DNA of 64,000 bases from an uncultured Eubacteriales bacterium (GCA_934552855.1 CAKTEU010000008.1:7128-71127); one strand, 5' to 3'. Numbered from the stretch's first letter, positions 41,683 to 50,914 are shown. Notes: generated by a model from the sequence alone, not told the origin. A program made the numbers and translations.

Positions 41683-42515
41683 TCCTGCACCCCCTTGTCA
41701 AGCTTGTTCTTAAGCTTTTTTTCGCCCCTTATCTGCGAAAGGTTCAAAGCAACAAGAAGCAAAAGTATGGTTGCAAAAATAATTGTTGAAAGTGCATACA
41801 TATCCGGCGTTACACGCTTTTTTGTCATTGAAAAAATGCGAATCGGAAGCGTTTCAAACGATGGACCTTGAGTAAAGTAGCTGATTACAAAATCGTCAAG
41901 CGAAAGCGTGAACGACATCATAAGACCCGATGTGATACCCGTCATGATTGACGGAAGTGTAACTTTGAAAAACGCCTGAACCGGAGTACAGCCGAGATCC
42001 ATTGCCGCTTCGGGAAGCCTTGGATCCATTTGTCTGAGCTTCGGAAGAACCGAAAGAATAACATAAGGCAAATTGAACGTTACGTGTGCGATGAGCATTG
42101 TTGAAAAGCCGAGCGTATCGGTTATGCCGACAAGTTTTCCGACAAAGACGAAAAGAAGCATCATGGAAATACCGGTAACGATTTCCGGGTTCATCATCGG
42201 AATGTTTGTCACGCTCATTGTTGTGCGCTTGATGATTTTGCTTTTCATTGAGTTGATTCCGACCGCCGCCGCAGTACCCATTATTGTTGCAATGAGCGAG
42301 GACGAAACGGCAAGAATCAATGTGTTAACAACGGCTTTAATTGTTCCCTCGTCATGAAGAAGCGAGGAATACCAGCGGGTTGAAAAACCGGTGAAAACGC
42401 TTGTGCTGACCGAAGCGTTGAATGAAAAGAAAATCATAACAATAATTGGCGCATAAAGGAAAAGCATGATGAGTGCAACATAAACCTTTGCAAGCGGAGT
42501 CATTTTTGTTCTCAT
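41679..42515 (-). CDS. potC: Spermidine/putrescine ABC transporter permease PotC
   Basis: 278 residues, six membrane helices, EAA loop EAAMDLGCTPVQAFFKVTLPSIM that docks the ATPase, and the MMSFTLSLDDFVISYF segment typical of PotC. Overlaps potB and potD by 4 bases each; GGAGGTG site. Confidence 0.95.
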   Translation of the reverse strand: MRTKMTPLAKVYVALIMLFLYAPIIVMIFFSFNASVSTSVFTGFSTRWYSSLLHDEGTIKAVVNTLILAVSSSLIATIMGTAAAVGINSMKSKIIKRTTMSVTNIPMMNPEIVTGISMMLLFVFVGKLVGITDTLGFSTMLIAHVTFNLPYVILSVLPKLRQMDPRLPEAAMDLGCTPVQAFFKVTLPSIMTGITSGLMMSFTLSLDDFVISYFTQGPSFETLPIRIFSMTKKRVTPDMYALSTIIFATILLLLVALNLSQIRGEKKLKNKLDKGVQE

Positions 42516-43339
42516 ATCAAAACACCTCCGTCGTCATCATCAGAAGTGAAGCGGTTCATAACCGCCATGCAGATTACAATAAGGAACATCAAAACGAGCG
42601 AAAGCGCTGCGCCGAGGTTATAGTTGTTCGATGATTTGAACTGCATTTCAATAATATCGCCGATGAGGAAAACGGTGTTTCCGCCAAGCTTTTTTGAAAT
42701 ATAAAACGTTGAAACCGACGGAACAAAAACCATTGTGAATCCAGAAGCAATTCCCGGAAGGCTCAGGGGAAGAACAACCTTTCTGAGAACGGCAAGCTTG
42801 TTTGCGCCGAGATCCTCCGCCGCCTCAATAAGTCCGTGGTCAAGCTTTGCCATGATTGAGTAAAGCGGCAAAATCATATACGGAATGTAGTTATACACCA
42901 TTCCGAGAATGACCGCACCGTCGGTGTTTATCATTTTAAGGCTTGGAAGATGAAGCGCATTGAGCGCAGAATTGATGATTCCGGTGTCCTGAAGAAGAAT
43001 CATCAAAGAGTAGGTTCTGATAAGAAGATTCATCCACATCGGAAGCATGACAAGCATCATCATTGTCCGCTGAACGTTGAGTGAACTTCTTGCCATGATA
43101 TAGGCAAGCGGATAAGAGATAACAAGGCTGATTATCGTTGCAACAAAGCCGAGCCAAATGGAGTTGAGCATGATGTCGCCGTAATGCCCGATGTCCTTTA
43201 TATATTCAAGCGAGAAGTTTCCGCTTGCGTCCGTCAGTGAGTAATACACAATAAAAATCAAAGGAACAACAATGAAAATCGCTGCCCAAAGCATATACGG
43301 CGCAGCAATAATCTTTTTCGTAAGAGAAGTTTTGTTCAT
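42512..43339 (-). CDS. potB: Spermidine/putrescine ABC transporter permease PotB
   Basis: 275 residues from ATG 43339, 6 bp after GGAGGA; a TTG 6 bases earlier adjoins the site. Six helices and EAA loop EAAEDLGANKLAVLRKVVLPLS. It pairs with PotC. Two bases separate it from potA. Confidence 0.95.
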   Translation of the reverse strand: MNKTSLTKKIIAAPYMLWAAIFIVVPLIFIVYYSLTDASGNFSLEYIKDIGHYGDIMLNSIWLGFVATIISLVISYPLAYIMARSSLNVQRTMMMLVMLPMWMNLLIRTYSLMILLQDTGIINSALNALHLPSLKMINTDGAVILGMVYNYIPYMILPLYSIMAKLDHGLIEAAEDLGANKLAVLRKVVLPLSLPGIASGFTMVFVPSVSTFYISKKLGGNTVFLIGDIIEMQFKSSNNYNLGAALSLVLMFLIVICMAVMNRFTSDDDDGGVLI

Positions 43340-43341
43340 CG

Positions 43342-44466
43342 TCAATCCTCCTCTTCGGTGAGATCGGAAAGCTTTTCAAGTTCGTCACTGAACGAGCTGT
43401 AATCGCCGAACATTCCGGAATATTTACTTTTTTTCATAACGTGGATAGCATCGGGTTCAATTTCGATTCCGATCTTCGTTCCTACGGGATAATAGTCGGT
43501 TGTTTGAATCATCCACTTGAAGTTTTGAATGTCAACAATCATTTCAAAGTGAACGCCCTTGAAAGTGTTTGATGTGATAGTTCCGAGAATTGCGCCCTCC
43601 TTGACCGGAACAACGTCAACGTCCTCCGGACGGATAACGATGTCAACCGATTCGTTGACGGCAAAGCCTTTGTCAAGGCATTGGAATACAGCACCCGAAA
43701 ACTTTGCCTTAAAGTCGTCAAGCATAACGCCGTCAAGAATATTGCTTTCGCCGATGAAGTCGGCAACAAAGGCGTTTTTCGGCTCGTTATAAATGTCAAG
43801 CGGTGTCCCTATCTGCTGAATTCTGCCTTCGTTCATAACAACAACACGGTCAGACATTGAAAGAGCTTCCTGCTGGTCATGAGTAACAAAGATGAAAGTT
43901 ATGCCAAGACGTTTTTGAATGTTCTTGAGTTCAACCTGCATATCCTTGCGAAGCTTGAGGTCAAGGGCGGCAAGCGGTTCGTCAAGCAAAAGGACTCTCG
44001 GTTCAACGGCAAGCGCACGGGCGATTGCGACCCTTTGCTGCTGTCCGCCGGAAAGCGAGGCAACGTTCCTTCGCTGAAAACCTTTGAGGTTGACGAGCGA
44101 GAGCATTTCTTCAACCTTTTTGCTGATTTCCTTTTCCTTCATGCGCTTGTTGCGAAGGCCGAAAGCAACGTTTTCATAAACGTTCAAATGAGGAAAAAGC
44201 TGGTATCGCTGAAAGATTGTGTTAACCTGTCGTTTGTGCGGCGGAAGGTTGTTGATGTCTTTTCCTTCAAACATAACTTTTCCGCTGTCGGCTTCAAGAA
44301 AGCCGGCGATAATTCGAAGCATTGTTGTTTTTCCGCAGCCGGACGGCCCGAGGAAGGTGATAAATTCCTTGTCCTTGATGTCGAGATCGATATTATCCAA
44401 AATAACCTCGTCGTCAAACGTTTTGGAAATGCCCTTGAGTGAGATGATTGTTGAATTGTCTTCCAT
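43342..44466 (-). CDS. potA: Spermidine/putrescine ABC transporter ATPase PotA
   Basis: 374 residues from ATG 44466 ([19 protein letters not shown]), chosen because homologues begin here and AAAGGGG lies upstream, though 12 bp away; in-frame ATGs at 44493 and 44535 are alternatives. Walker [10 protein letters not shown], signature [15 protein letters not shown], Walker [12 protein letters not shown], switch THDQ, and a C-terminal TOBE-like regulatory domain (residues about 250-374). First gene of potABCD, which imports polyamines. Confidence 0.93.
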   Translation of the reverse strand: MEDNSTIISLKGISKTFDDEVILDNIDLDIKDKEFITFLGPSGCGKTTMLRIIAGFLEADSGKVMFEGKDINNLPPHKRQVNTIFQRYQLFPHLNVYENVAFGLRNKRMKEKEISKKVEEMLSLVNLKGFQRRNVASLSGGQQQRVAIARALAVEPRVLLLDEPLAALDLKLRKDMQVELKNIQKRLGITFIFVTHDQQEALSMSDRVVVMNEGRIQQIGTPLDIYNEPKNAFVADFIGESNILDGVMLDDFKAKFSGAVFQCLDKGFAVNESVDIVIRPEDVDVVPVKEGAILGTITSNTFKGVHFEMIVDIQNFKWMIQTTDYYPVGTKIGIEIEPDAIHVMKKSKYSGMFGDYSSFSDELEKLSDLTEEED

Positions 44467-44580
44467 TGTCGATACAGACCCCTTTCCCTGCATAGCACCG
44501 AATAACCGGAGGTTAATTTGATTTTTGTGTGCCATACGCGCTCGAGTTAAATATTATGAATCCCCGCAAAAAACGTTTTG

Positions 44581-44672
44581 AAAATAAAAAAGACCGCCGT
44601 GAGAACTTCCGCCTGACGGACGTGTTCCCTCGTCGGTTACCACGGGTATATTAAGCGATGCCGCACGGCATC
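44581..44672 (-). ncRNA. Structured leader of potABCD, riboswitch- or attenuator-like
   Basis: Minus strand, 5' to 3': perfect hairpin GATGCCG-TG-CGGCATC (44672-44657); CCGTG (44645-44641); a 7-bp stem with one C-C mismatch (44637-44631 with 44622-44616) whose 8-nt loop holds GGGAAC (44629-44624), which can pair with GTTCTC (44606-44601) to make a pseudoknot; then CACGG (44601-44597), which can close on CCGTG; then a U-run (44591-44581). The layout is aptamer plus terminator before the start codon. I do not recognise a known class. Confidence 0.5.
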
Positions 44673-44738
44673 TACAAAACATACGGTGAACTTCAAATTA
44701 ACGGCAAATAAAATAAGCCGCAGGAATTCATCGCTAAC

Positions 44739-44767
44739 AATATAAAGCAAAATTCTCCAAATGTCAA
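44739..44767 (-). promoter_or_regulatory. Promoter of potABCD
   Basis: Minus strand TTGACA (44767-44762), 17 bp, TATATT (44744-44739). It predicts a leader of roughly 200 to 270 nt before potA. Confidence 0.8.
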
Positions 44768-44804
44768 CAGTTTTTGAGAAAATAATCGCACGGCATTTTA
44801 ATGC

Positions 44805-44833
44805 TTGATTTTTTTGCTTTGCGGTGATAAAAT
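44805..44833 (+). promoter_or_regulatory. Promoter of the DtxR/MntR-type regulator
   Basis: TTGATT (44805-44810), 17 bp, TAAAAT (44828-44833) with extended TGA; divergent from the pot promoter, 38 bp apart. Confidence 0.75.
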
Positions 44834-44871
44834 GAAAGGCAAAGTTATAAAAAACGAAAGGGGCGGTTTTA

Positions 44872-45255
44872 ATGCATTTGCAGGAATCGGGCGAAATGTA
44901 TCTTGAAACGATCCTCATCCTTTCAAAGGAGCAAACATCGGTCCGCTCGCTTGACGTTGCGGATTATATGGGCTTTTCAAAGCCGAGCGTCAGCCGTGCC
45001 GTCGGTCTTCTCAAAAGCGGCGGATACATTGTTGTTGACGGCAACGGATATATTACTCTTACCGAAGAGGGAAGACATGTTGCGGAAAAAATTTATGAAC
45101 GTCATACGGTTATGACGGAAATTCTCGTTCGCCTCGGTGTCAGCAAAGAAACTGCGCTTGAAGATGCTTGCAAAATGGAACACGTCATCAGCGACGAATC
45201 GTTTGAGGCAATTAAAAAACACGTTAAAAAACTGCCTTCGGAAAATAAGGCATAA
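44872..45255 (+). CDS. DtxR/MntR-family metal-dependent regulator
   Basis: 127 residues: winged-helix domain starting LQESGEMYLETILILSKEQ, recognition region GFSKPSVSRAVGLLKSGGYI, wing ITLTEEGRHVAEKIYERH, and a dimerisation helix set with EDACKMEHVISDESFEAI that holds the metal ligands. It lacks the SH3-like third domain, as MntR does. It would repress manganese or iron uptake; targets are not adjacent, the divergent neighbour being a polyamine transporter. GAAAGGGG site. Confidence 0.88.
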   Translation: MHLQESGEMYLETILILSKEQTSVRSLDVADYMGFSKPSVSRAVGLLKSGGYIVVDGNGYITLTEEGRHVAEKIYERHTVMTEILVRLGVSKETALEDACKMEHVISDESFEAIKKHVKKLPSENKA

Positions 45256-45287
45256 AACGCTAAAAACAAAAATTTCAATTCTAAAAT

Positions 45288-45342
45288 AAAAGCTATAATT
45301 CACAGCACATATTTTTAACGCTGTCTGTGAATTATAGCTTTT
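45288..45342. terminator. Bidirectional terminator
   Basis: Eighteen-bp perfect stem (45288-45305 with 45325-45342), 19-nt loop, A/T runs on both sides, between the convergent regulator and phosphatase genes. Confidence 0.9.
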
Positions 45343-45352
45343 TGCTTTTTAA

Positions 45353-46843
45353 TTAAAACGTTCCTTCTTTGATATAGACATACAAAAGCTTCGGAATCAT
45401 TTTGAGGAATGTGAAAAGCCATTCGCCGAACGCATATTCTGCAAGCGAAAGGAAGGAGGGAGCAGCGCCGAGTCCGTATTTTAAAACCGAGGTTTTGTTT
45501 TCGCCTGTATACGACGGAACGTTTTTACCCGTTTCCTTTTTTAGTGTGAGAGAATCGATTTTTGTCACAACATCGTTTTGGTTTTCGTCCTTTTTGTCCG
45601 CAAGGATATATGCGTCAAGCGTGAGTGTTCCGCCGTTTACGGCAATGTTTGAAAAACAGCCGCCAACGTTGGTTTCCTTTGTGCTGTTCCAATCTTTTCC
45701 GTTCCAGTAATTTGCCCAGCCGTTTTTTTGAACCGTGAGCGCATCAATGAAAGATGTGTCAAGAAAGTAATCAGCAAGGAAGGAGCGAACCTGATAACGC
45801 TTTGCGCCCGCCGTTCCCGAAAGAACATAGGTTGTGCCATTTTCGGAAAGCTTGTTGTCGCAAAGCTTTTTCGTTCTCAAATACATATGGTCGTGACCGG
45901 AAAAAACAATGTCGGCGTTGCCTTTGTCAAGCACTTCGGTAAGTGCCTTTTGAAGATAAAGTGCGTCCGGCCATTTCCCGTCCTTACCGAGCGTATAGGG
46001 CGATTTGTGCATGAAAACAATTTTCCAATCACGGTCGGTTGAATTGAGGTCGTTCAAAAGCCATGAAAGCTGAGCCTTTGAAACCGAAAGCATATCGTTC
46101 GTGTTGAGGACTGAAAAATGAGCGTTGCCGTAATCAAATGAGTAATTCACTCCGTTGAGGTTTTGAACGCTTTCGCTTGTGTCAAGGTTGAACATATTAT
46201 CAAACCAGTGCCAAACTCCGAGTCCGTCATGATTTCCGGCAACGGGTGCAAGGGTGATTTCTTTATTCAGTTTTTTGAACGCTTCGTCATAAAGATCCCA
46301 TTCTTCGTTGTTGCAATCGTCCGTAAAATCGCCGAGGATTGCAACAAAATCGGCGTTCGGATTTTGCTCAAGTGCTTTTGAAAGCACGGCTGCACCCATT
46401 TCAAATTCTTCCTTTTCGTCCGACTGAACGTCAGCGATTGCAATGAAGCTTACGGAAGAATCTTTGTTGTCGGTTGAAAACGAGCCTTCCTCACTCCAAA
46501 CCGAGCCGTTTCCGACTTTGTATGTATATTTTACGCCGCTTTCAAGGTCTGAAACGGTGACTTTGTGAAAGTAATTTCCCTCCCATTCTTCACAAACCGG
46601 AGAGGAAAGGTTAAGCGAAGCGGAGATGTCTTTTCCGTCTTTAAAAATTTTTACAACGGAATCGGTTTTGTTTTTTGTGTACCAGCAAAAGCCTCGTGAA
46701 GAAGCCGTATCGCCGTTGACGCACACGCTGAGCCTTGAAACGGAAAAATCTTTTTCTCCCTCACCAAAAGCAAAGGCGGAAAGGGAAAAAATCATTGAAA
46801 GGCAAAGAACGAGTGAAACGGACTTTAAAAAAAGCTTTTTCAT
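45353..46843 (-). CDS. Secreted metallophosphoesterase, purple-acid-phosphatase-like
   Basis: 496 residues. Signal peptide (SVSLVLCLSMIFSLSAFA), a fibronectin-like N-terminal domain (about 30-125, ending VKYTYKVGNGS), then a calcineurin-type phosphoesterase with IAIADVQSD, ILGDFTDD, AGNHD, FMHKSPY and FSGHDHMYLR, which supply the bimetal ligands. The C-terminal about 45 residues form a hydrophobic/amphipathic segment (LAEYAFGEWLFTFLKMIPKL) that could hold it at the membrane. Likely phosphate scavenging or lipid/nucleotide hydrolysis. AGGAGA site; single gene. Confidence 0.9.
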   Translation of the reverse strand: MKKLFLKSVSLVLCLSMIFSLSAFAFGEGEKDFSVSRLSVCVNGDTASSRGFCWYTKNKTDSVVKIFKDGKDISASLNLSSPVCEEWEGNYFHKVTVSDLESGVKYTYKVGNGSVWSEEGSFSTDNKDSSVSFIAIADVQSDEKEEFEMGAAVLSKALEQNPNADFVAILGDFTDDCNNEEWDLYDEAFKKLNKEITLAPVAGNHDGLGVWHWFDNMFNLDTSESVQNLNGVNYSFDYGNAHFSVLNTNDMLSVSKAQLSWLLNDLNSTDRDWKIVFMHKSPYTLGKDGKWPDALYLQKALTEVLDKGNADIVFSGHDHMYLRTKKLCDNKLSENGTTYVLSGTAGAKRYQVRSFLADYFLDTSFIDALTVQKNGWANYWNGKDWNSTKETNVGGCFSNIAVNGGTLTLDAYILADKKDENQNDVVTKIDSLTLKKETGKNVPSYTGENKTSVLKYGLGAAPSFLSLAEYAFGEWLFTFLKMIPKLLYVYIKEGTF

Positions 46844-46937
46844 TTTTTGTTTTCTCCTGTTTTGTTTTTAAAGTTTTTATAATTATAAATCTTCTTGTGC
46901 TTCAAAGTCAACCGAAACAAAGCAAAATAAAAAACAT

Positions 46938-46966
46938 TTGCCAATTTTGCGTTTATACTGTATAAT
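46938..46966 (+). promoter_or_regulatory. Promoter of the acyltransferase-DUF6320 genes
   Basis: TTGCCA (46938-46943), 17 bp, TATAAT (46961-46966). A second TGTATAAT at 46981-46988 repeats the -10 without a -35. Confidence 0.7.
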
Positions 46967-47023
46967 AACTTGGTTAAGACTGTATAATAGAGAATTTATA
47001 TATATATCGAGGTCGGTTTTTCT

Positions 47024-48295
47024 ATGAAAAAAAACAAATTTGAATGGTTTAAGCTTGATAATGCGGCAAAAATTTTTCCCGGCCAAAACTCAAAAACATG
47101 GTCAAACGTTTTCCGTGTCGGCGTTGAACTGAAAGAAGAGGTTGATCCGCTTCTTCTCAAAAAAGCACTTTTCAAAACGCTTTTAAGAATGCCGTGTTTT
47201 GATGTTCGCATAAGAGCAGGCTTTTTTTGGTACTACTTTGAAAAAAACCCGAATGACCCGGTTGTTCTTGAAGACGTTAAAAATATATGCTATCGTGTTA
47301 AATTCAAAGAGAACGGCGGTTATCTTTTTCGTGTGTTTTATCACGGAAAGCGCATTGCCGTTGACATTTATCACGCAATTTCGGACGGCTACGGCAACAC
47401 TGCTTTTGTTTCCACCCTTGTTGCACAGTATCTTCGCCTTAAAGGTTATGACATTCCGAGCGGAAAAATGGTTCTTGACCTTAATGATGAACCCAATGAG
47501 GATGAAATGTATGACGCATACACACGCTTTGCTTCTTCAAAGGCTTCTTATAACCGGCGTGACAAGGCGGTTTATCATGCGGTTGGAACAAAAACCGGAA
47601 AGCATATGTGCAATTACACCGTCGGCATAATGCCTTTTGAAGAAATTCACAAAATTTCAAAAAGCTTCGGTGTTACGGTAACGGAATTTTTCGCCGCAAT
47701 GCTTATGGATATTCATTATCAAAAGCAAAAAAAGGAAAAGAAAAAGCAAAAAGAGGTTTCCGTTCAGATTCCGGTCAATCTTAGAAAGTTTTTTCCCACA
47801 AATACGCTTCGCAACTTTGTTCTTTGCCTTCGTGTAAAAATGAATCCGAATATGGGAGACTATACATTTGAGGAAATTTTGAAGCTTGTTTCGCTTCAGC
47901 TTCGGCTTGTTAACGAAGAAAAAACCGTTAATTCAATGATGACGCAAAATCTCAAGATTGAAAAAAATCCGTTTGCAAAGTTTTTTCCTTTGTTCATCAA
48001 AAATCTTTCCGTCGGTCTGACTTTTCTCATCACCGGCGAACAAACAACAACCGCTCTGCTTTCAAACATCGGACCGGTCAATATCCCAGACGAAATGAAG
48101 GAACACATTGAAAAATATATGTTTTTCACAGGTCCCGGAAAGCTCAACGGCGCAAGGTGCGGCGTAATAACGCTTGACGATAAGCTTGTTTTTACGTTCT
48201 CAAACTGTTATGACGAAACCGACATTGAACGTGAGTTTTTTACAAGGCTTGTCAAGATGGGCGTTCACGTCAAAATTGAAAGCAACCGAGACTGA
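47024..48295 (+). CDS. Condensation/alcohol-acetyltransferase-like acyltransferase
   Basis: 423 residues of the CoA-dependent acyltransferase fold (condensation domain, wax-ester and alcohol acetyltransferase clan). The active-site motif is IYHAISDGYG, a HxxxDG variant, at about residue 118; further landmarks are VQIPVNLRKFFPTNTLRNFV and LLSNIGPVNIP, both typical. No carrier-protein or adenylation gene is near, so it probably acts alone on small or lipid substrates. The downstream DUF6320 gene, 57 bp away, is a frequent companion of this type in clostridia as I recall. Confidence 0.8.
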   Translation: MKKNKFEWFKLDNAAKIFPGQNSKTWSNVFRVGVELKEEVDPLLLKKALFKTLLRMPCFDVRIRAGFFWYYFEKNPNDPVVLEDVKNICYRVKFKENGGYLFRVFYHGKRIAVDIYHAISDGYGNTAFVSTLVAQYLRLKGYDIPSGKMVLDLNDEPNEDEMYDAYTRFASSKASYNRRDKAVYHAVGTKTGKHMCNYTVGIMPFEEIHKISKSFGVTVTEFFAAMLMDIHYQKQKKEKKKQKEVSVQIPVNLRKFFPTNTLRNFVLCLRVKMNPNMGDYTFEEILKLVSLQLRLVNEEKTVNSMMTQNLKIEKNPFAKFFPLFIKNLSVGLTFLITGEQTTTALLSNIGPVNIPDEMKEHIEKYMFFTGPGKLNGARCGVITLDDKLVFTFSNCYDETDIEREFFTRLVKMGVHVKIESNRD

Positions 48296-48316
48296 TTTTT
48301 TTTAATATTTCAATTT

Positions 48317-48352
48317 AAGGAGGAGACGGCAAAGGCCGTTAAAAGATAAATC
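48317..48352 (+). promoter_or_regulatory. Distant ribosome site with intervening hairpin
   Basis: AAGGAGGAG (48317-48325) lies 27 bases before ATG 48353, too far for normal use. ACGGC/GCCGT (48326-48330, 48335-48339) can fold and shorten the distance to about 13 bases. Confidence 0.4.
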
Positions 48353-49069
48353 ATGTCATACTGTGTAAATTGCGGTGTTGAACTTGACAAAAGCGCAAAA
48401 AAATGTGCTCTTTGCGGAACACCGGTGATTAATCCGAACGAAACAAAAAAAGAAACTCAAGAAGAACCGACACCGTTTTCGGAAAAACCTTTTTATCCCG
48501 CAGAAATCAAACGCCGCTTTGTTGCTTATGTCATAACAATGGTTATGCTCATTCCAAACATTGTTTGCACTTTTATAAACGCCTTGTTTTTGAAGGACGG
48601 CTTTTGGTCGTTTTATATCAGCACAACATCGCTTCTTTTGTGGGTTGTTTTTGTTTTTCCGTTTTTCACAAAAAAATTCAGGCCGTATCTCATGTGGTTT
48701 TTTGACACGGTCGCAGTCGGCGCATATGTTTTCTTTTTCTTTGTCATGGGCTATGAGGGCAAAAAGGCATGGTTTTTCAATGTTGCGCTGCCAATCATTC
48801 TTTGCGTTTCCGCTCTTACGCTGATTTATATGATTTGGGTCAAGCACAAAAAAAGGCATTGGGTGCTGAAATTTTTGTTTATCACGGCCGAAACCGCCGT
48901 TTGTTCGTTCTTTTGCGGCTCGGTGCTCGGTGTCAATTACGGCATTGAATATGCTTTTGAAATCGGCATGATTATTTTTGTCTGCTGCCTTGCACTGACC
49001 GGATTTTTGGCATACTGCTATTTCAGTAAGCATATGCGTGCGTGGCTTTCAAAAAAATTCTTTGTTTAA
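48353..49069 (+). CDS. DUF6320-like zinc-ribbon membrane protein
   Basis: 238 residues: C4 zinc ribbon at the N-terminus (YCVNCGVELDKSAKKCALCG), a short linker, then about six membrane helices (from RRFVAYVITMVMLIPNIV) and a basic C-terminus. The pairing with the preceding acyltransferase and the ribbon-plus-helices layout suggest DUF6320. It may present or regulate the acyltransferase at the membrane (inference). Function unknown. Confidence 0.7.
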   Translation: MSYCVNCGVELDKSAKKCALCGTPVINPNETKKETQEEPTPFSEKPFYPAEIKRRFVAYVITMVMLIPNIVCTFINALFLKDGFWSFYISTTSLLLWVVFVFPFFTKKFRPYLMWFFDTVAVGAYVFFFFVMGYEGKKAWFFNVALPIILCVSALTLIYMIWVKHKKRHWVLKFLFITAETAVCSFFCGSVLGVNYGIEYAFEIGMIIFVCCLALTGFLAYCYFSKHMRAWLSKKFFV

Positions 49070-49078
49070 GGAAAAATT

Positions 49079-50869
49079 ATGGATAAATACACTGCGCTTG
49101 AACGCTTTTTCGGTTATAAAACCTTTCGTCCGGGGCAGGAGAACCTTATAGACAGCATTATTCTGGGGCGTGACACACTCGGAGTTATGCCGACCGGCGG
49201 CGGAAAGTCAATCTGTTTTCAAATTCCGGCGCTTTGCCTTGAGGGTGTTACGATTGTTATTTCTCCGTTGGTTTCGCTGATGAAAGACCAGGTTTCCGCA
49301 CTTTTGCAAAACGGAATTCCTGCGGCATTCGTCAACCGCACGCTGAGCGACGAAACAATCAGAAAAACCTATCGTGCGGCTTTGAGGGGCGATTACAAAA
49401 TTATTTATGCTGCGCCCGAAAGGCTTTCTTCAAGAACTTTTTGCGAAATGTGTTCAATGCTCAAAGTTTCGCTTGTTTGCGTTGATGAAGCGCATTGCGT
49501 TTCACAGTGGGGACACGATTTCAGACCGAGCTATCTTCAAATTAAAGATTTCATCCTTTCATTTGAAAAACGACCGGTTGTTTGCGCTTTTACCGCAACG
49601 GCGACCGAGAGAGTGAGAAAGGACATTGAAAAGCTTCTTTCGCTTCAAAGGCCGTTTGTTTCCGTTATGGGTTTTGACCGCCCGAATCTTTATTTTGAAG
49701 TCAGAAAACCGCTCAATAAATATACCGAACTCAAACGTTTTCTTGACCTTTTTGCAGGAAAAAGCGGTATAATCTACTGCGCAACAAGAAAAAAGACAGA
49801 TGAGCTTTTTGACGTTCTTTCCGCCGAAGGCTATAACATAACAAGATATCATGCAGGGCTTTTAAAAGACGAAAGAAAGCGCAACCAGGAGCTTTTTTCC
49901 GACGATATCAAAGATATTGTTGTTGCAACCAACGCTTTTGGAATGGGTATTGACAAAAGCAATGTTTCGTTTGTGATTCATTACAATATGCCCGGCGACC
50001 TTGAAAGCTATTATCAGGAAGCCGGAAGGGCAGGAAGAGACGGTTCACCCGCCTTTTGCATTCTTCTTTATTCGGGTGAGGATATTGCCGTTCAGAGATA
50101 TTTCATTGACAATGCGGAAGAAAACGACGAACTGTCCCGTGCCGAAAGGCTGATTATAAGGCGTAATCGACTTAAAAAGCTTGGAACAATGATTGAATAT
50201 TGCGAGCAAAAAAACTGCCTTCGTGAATTTATGCTTTCCTATTTCGGTGAAAAAGCACCCGTTCGGTGCGAAAACTGTTCGTCCTGTCTCGGTGCAATTC
50301 GTTCGGTTGATGTCACGGTTCAGGCGCAAAAGGTTCTTTCCTGCGTTTCAAGAGTGAAGGAAAGGGAAAATATCGGTGTTGTTTCTTCTATTCTTCGGGG
50401 TGAAAAAAACGAATATATCACCGAAAAAGGCTACGACCTGCTTTCAACTTTCGGTTTGCTCAAAGAAAAAAGCAAAGAGGATACCGACGAGTTTATTACA
50501 TATCTTTTAAAAACCGGTTGCCTTTTTGAAGATGATAAAAAGTTGCTTCATCTCACGGCAAAGGCAAGGGGCATACTTTTTCGTTCGGTAAAAATCAGAC
50601 GAAAAGCAGCGGCCGAAAAAGAAAGCGGAAAAACCGATTTTCTGCTTCTTTCAAAGCTTGAGGAACTGAGAAAAAAGATTGCTTTGAAAGAGAGCATTCC
50701 GCCGTTTACGGTTTTCACCGATGCAACGCTTCGTGCAATGGCGAAAGTAAAACCGCAGTCAAAAGAGGAACTTGCGGTTATTCCCGGTGTTTCGCTTTTG
50801 AAAGCGAAAAAGTACGGCTCGGCTTTTTTAAAGCTTATTGCCGAAAATATTGAAAACGGCGGAAAATAA
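49079..50869 (+). CDS. recQ: ATP-dependent DNA helicase RecQ
   Basis: 596 residues. Walker A PTGGGKS (38-44), DEAH box (136-139) followed by the aromatic-rich loop CVSQWGHDFRPSY, motif VI QEAGRAGRDG, RQC zinc cysteines 380, 397, 400 and 403 (identical numbering to E. coli RecQ), winged helix, and a C-terminal HRDC (LEELRKKIALKE, then VIPGVSLLKAKKYG). 3'-5' helicase in recombination repair. Followed at 45 bp by recJ, its functional partner. Confidence 0.96.
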   Translation: MDKYTALERFFGYKTFRPGQENLIDSIILGRDTLGVMPTGGGKSICFQIPALCLEGVTIVISPLVSLMKDQVSALLQNGIPAAFVNRTLSDETIRKTYRAALRGDYKIIYAAPERLSSRTFCEMCSMLKVSLVCVDEAHCVSQWGHDFRPSYLQIKDFILSFEKRPVVCAFTATATERVRKDIEKLLSLQRPFVSVMGFDRPNLYFEVRKPLNKYTELKRFLDLFAGKSGIIYCATRKKTDELFDVLSAEGYNITRYHAGLLKDERKRNQELFSDDIKDIVVATNAFGMGIDKSNVSFVIHYNMPGDLESYYQEAGRAGRDGSPAFCILLYSGEDIAVQRYFIDNAEENDELSRAERLIIRRNRLKKLGTMIEYCEQKNCLREFMLSYFGEKAPVRCENCSSCLGAIRSVDVTVQAQKVLSCVSRVKERENIGVVSSILRGEKNEYITEKGYDLLSTFGLLKEKSKEDTDEFITYLLKTGCLFEDDKKLLHLTAKARGILFRSVKIRRKAAAEKESGKTDFLLLSKLEELRKKIALKESIPPFTVFTDATLRAMAKVKPQSKEELAVIPGVSLLKAKKYGSAFLKLIAENIENGGK

Positions 50870-50878
50870 TGATATAAT
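50850..50878 (+). promoter_or_regulatory. Promoter of recJ
   Basis: TTGAAA (50850-50855), 17 bp, TATAAT (50873-50878) with extended TGA, overlapping the end of recQ. Confidence 0.7.
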
Positions 50879-50914
50879 ACTTCATTACTGTTTTTATGAA
50901 AGGAGCAAAAGCAA

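Noticed and set aside
44581..44672. Identification of the potABCD leader as a guanidine-III riboswitch
   Set aside because: ACGAGG and TCAGG occur in the right order and a pseudoknot is possible, but the flanking CCGG/CCGG stem of that class cannot form; kept as an unassigned structured leader.
44637..44918. 93-codon minus-strand frame across the pot promoter
   Set aside because: It overlaps two divergent promoters and the structured leader and has no ribosome site.
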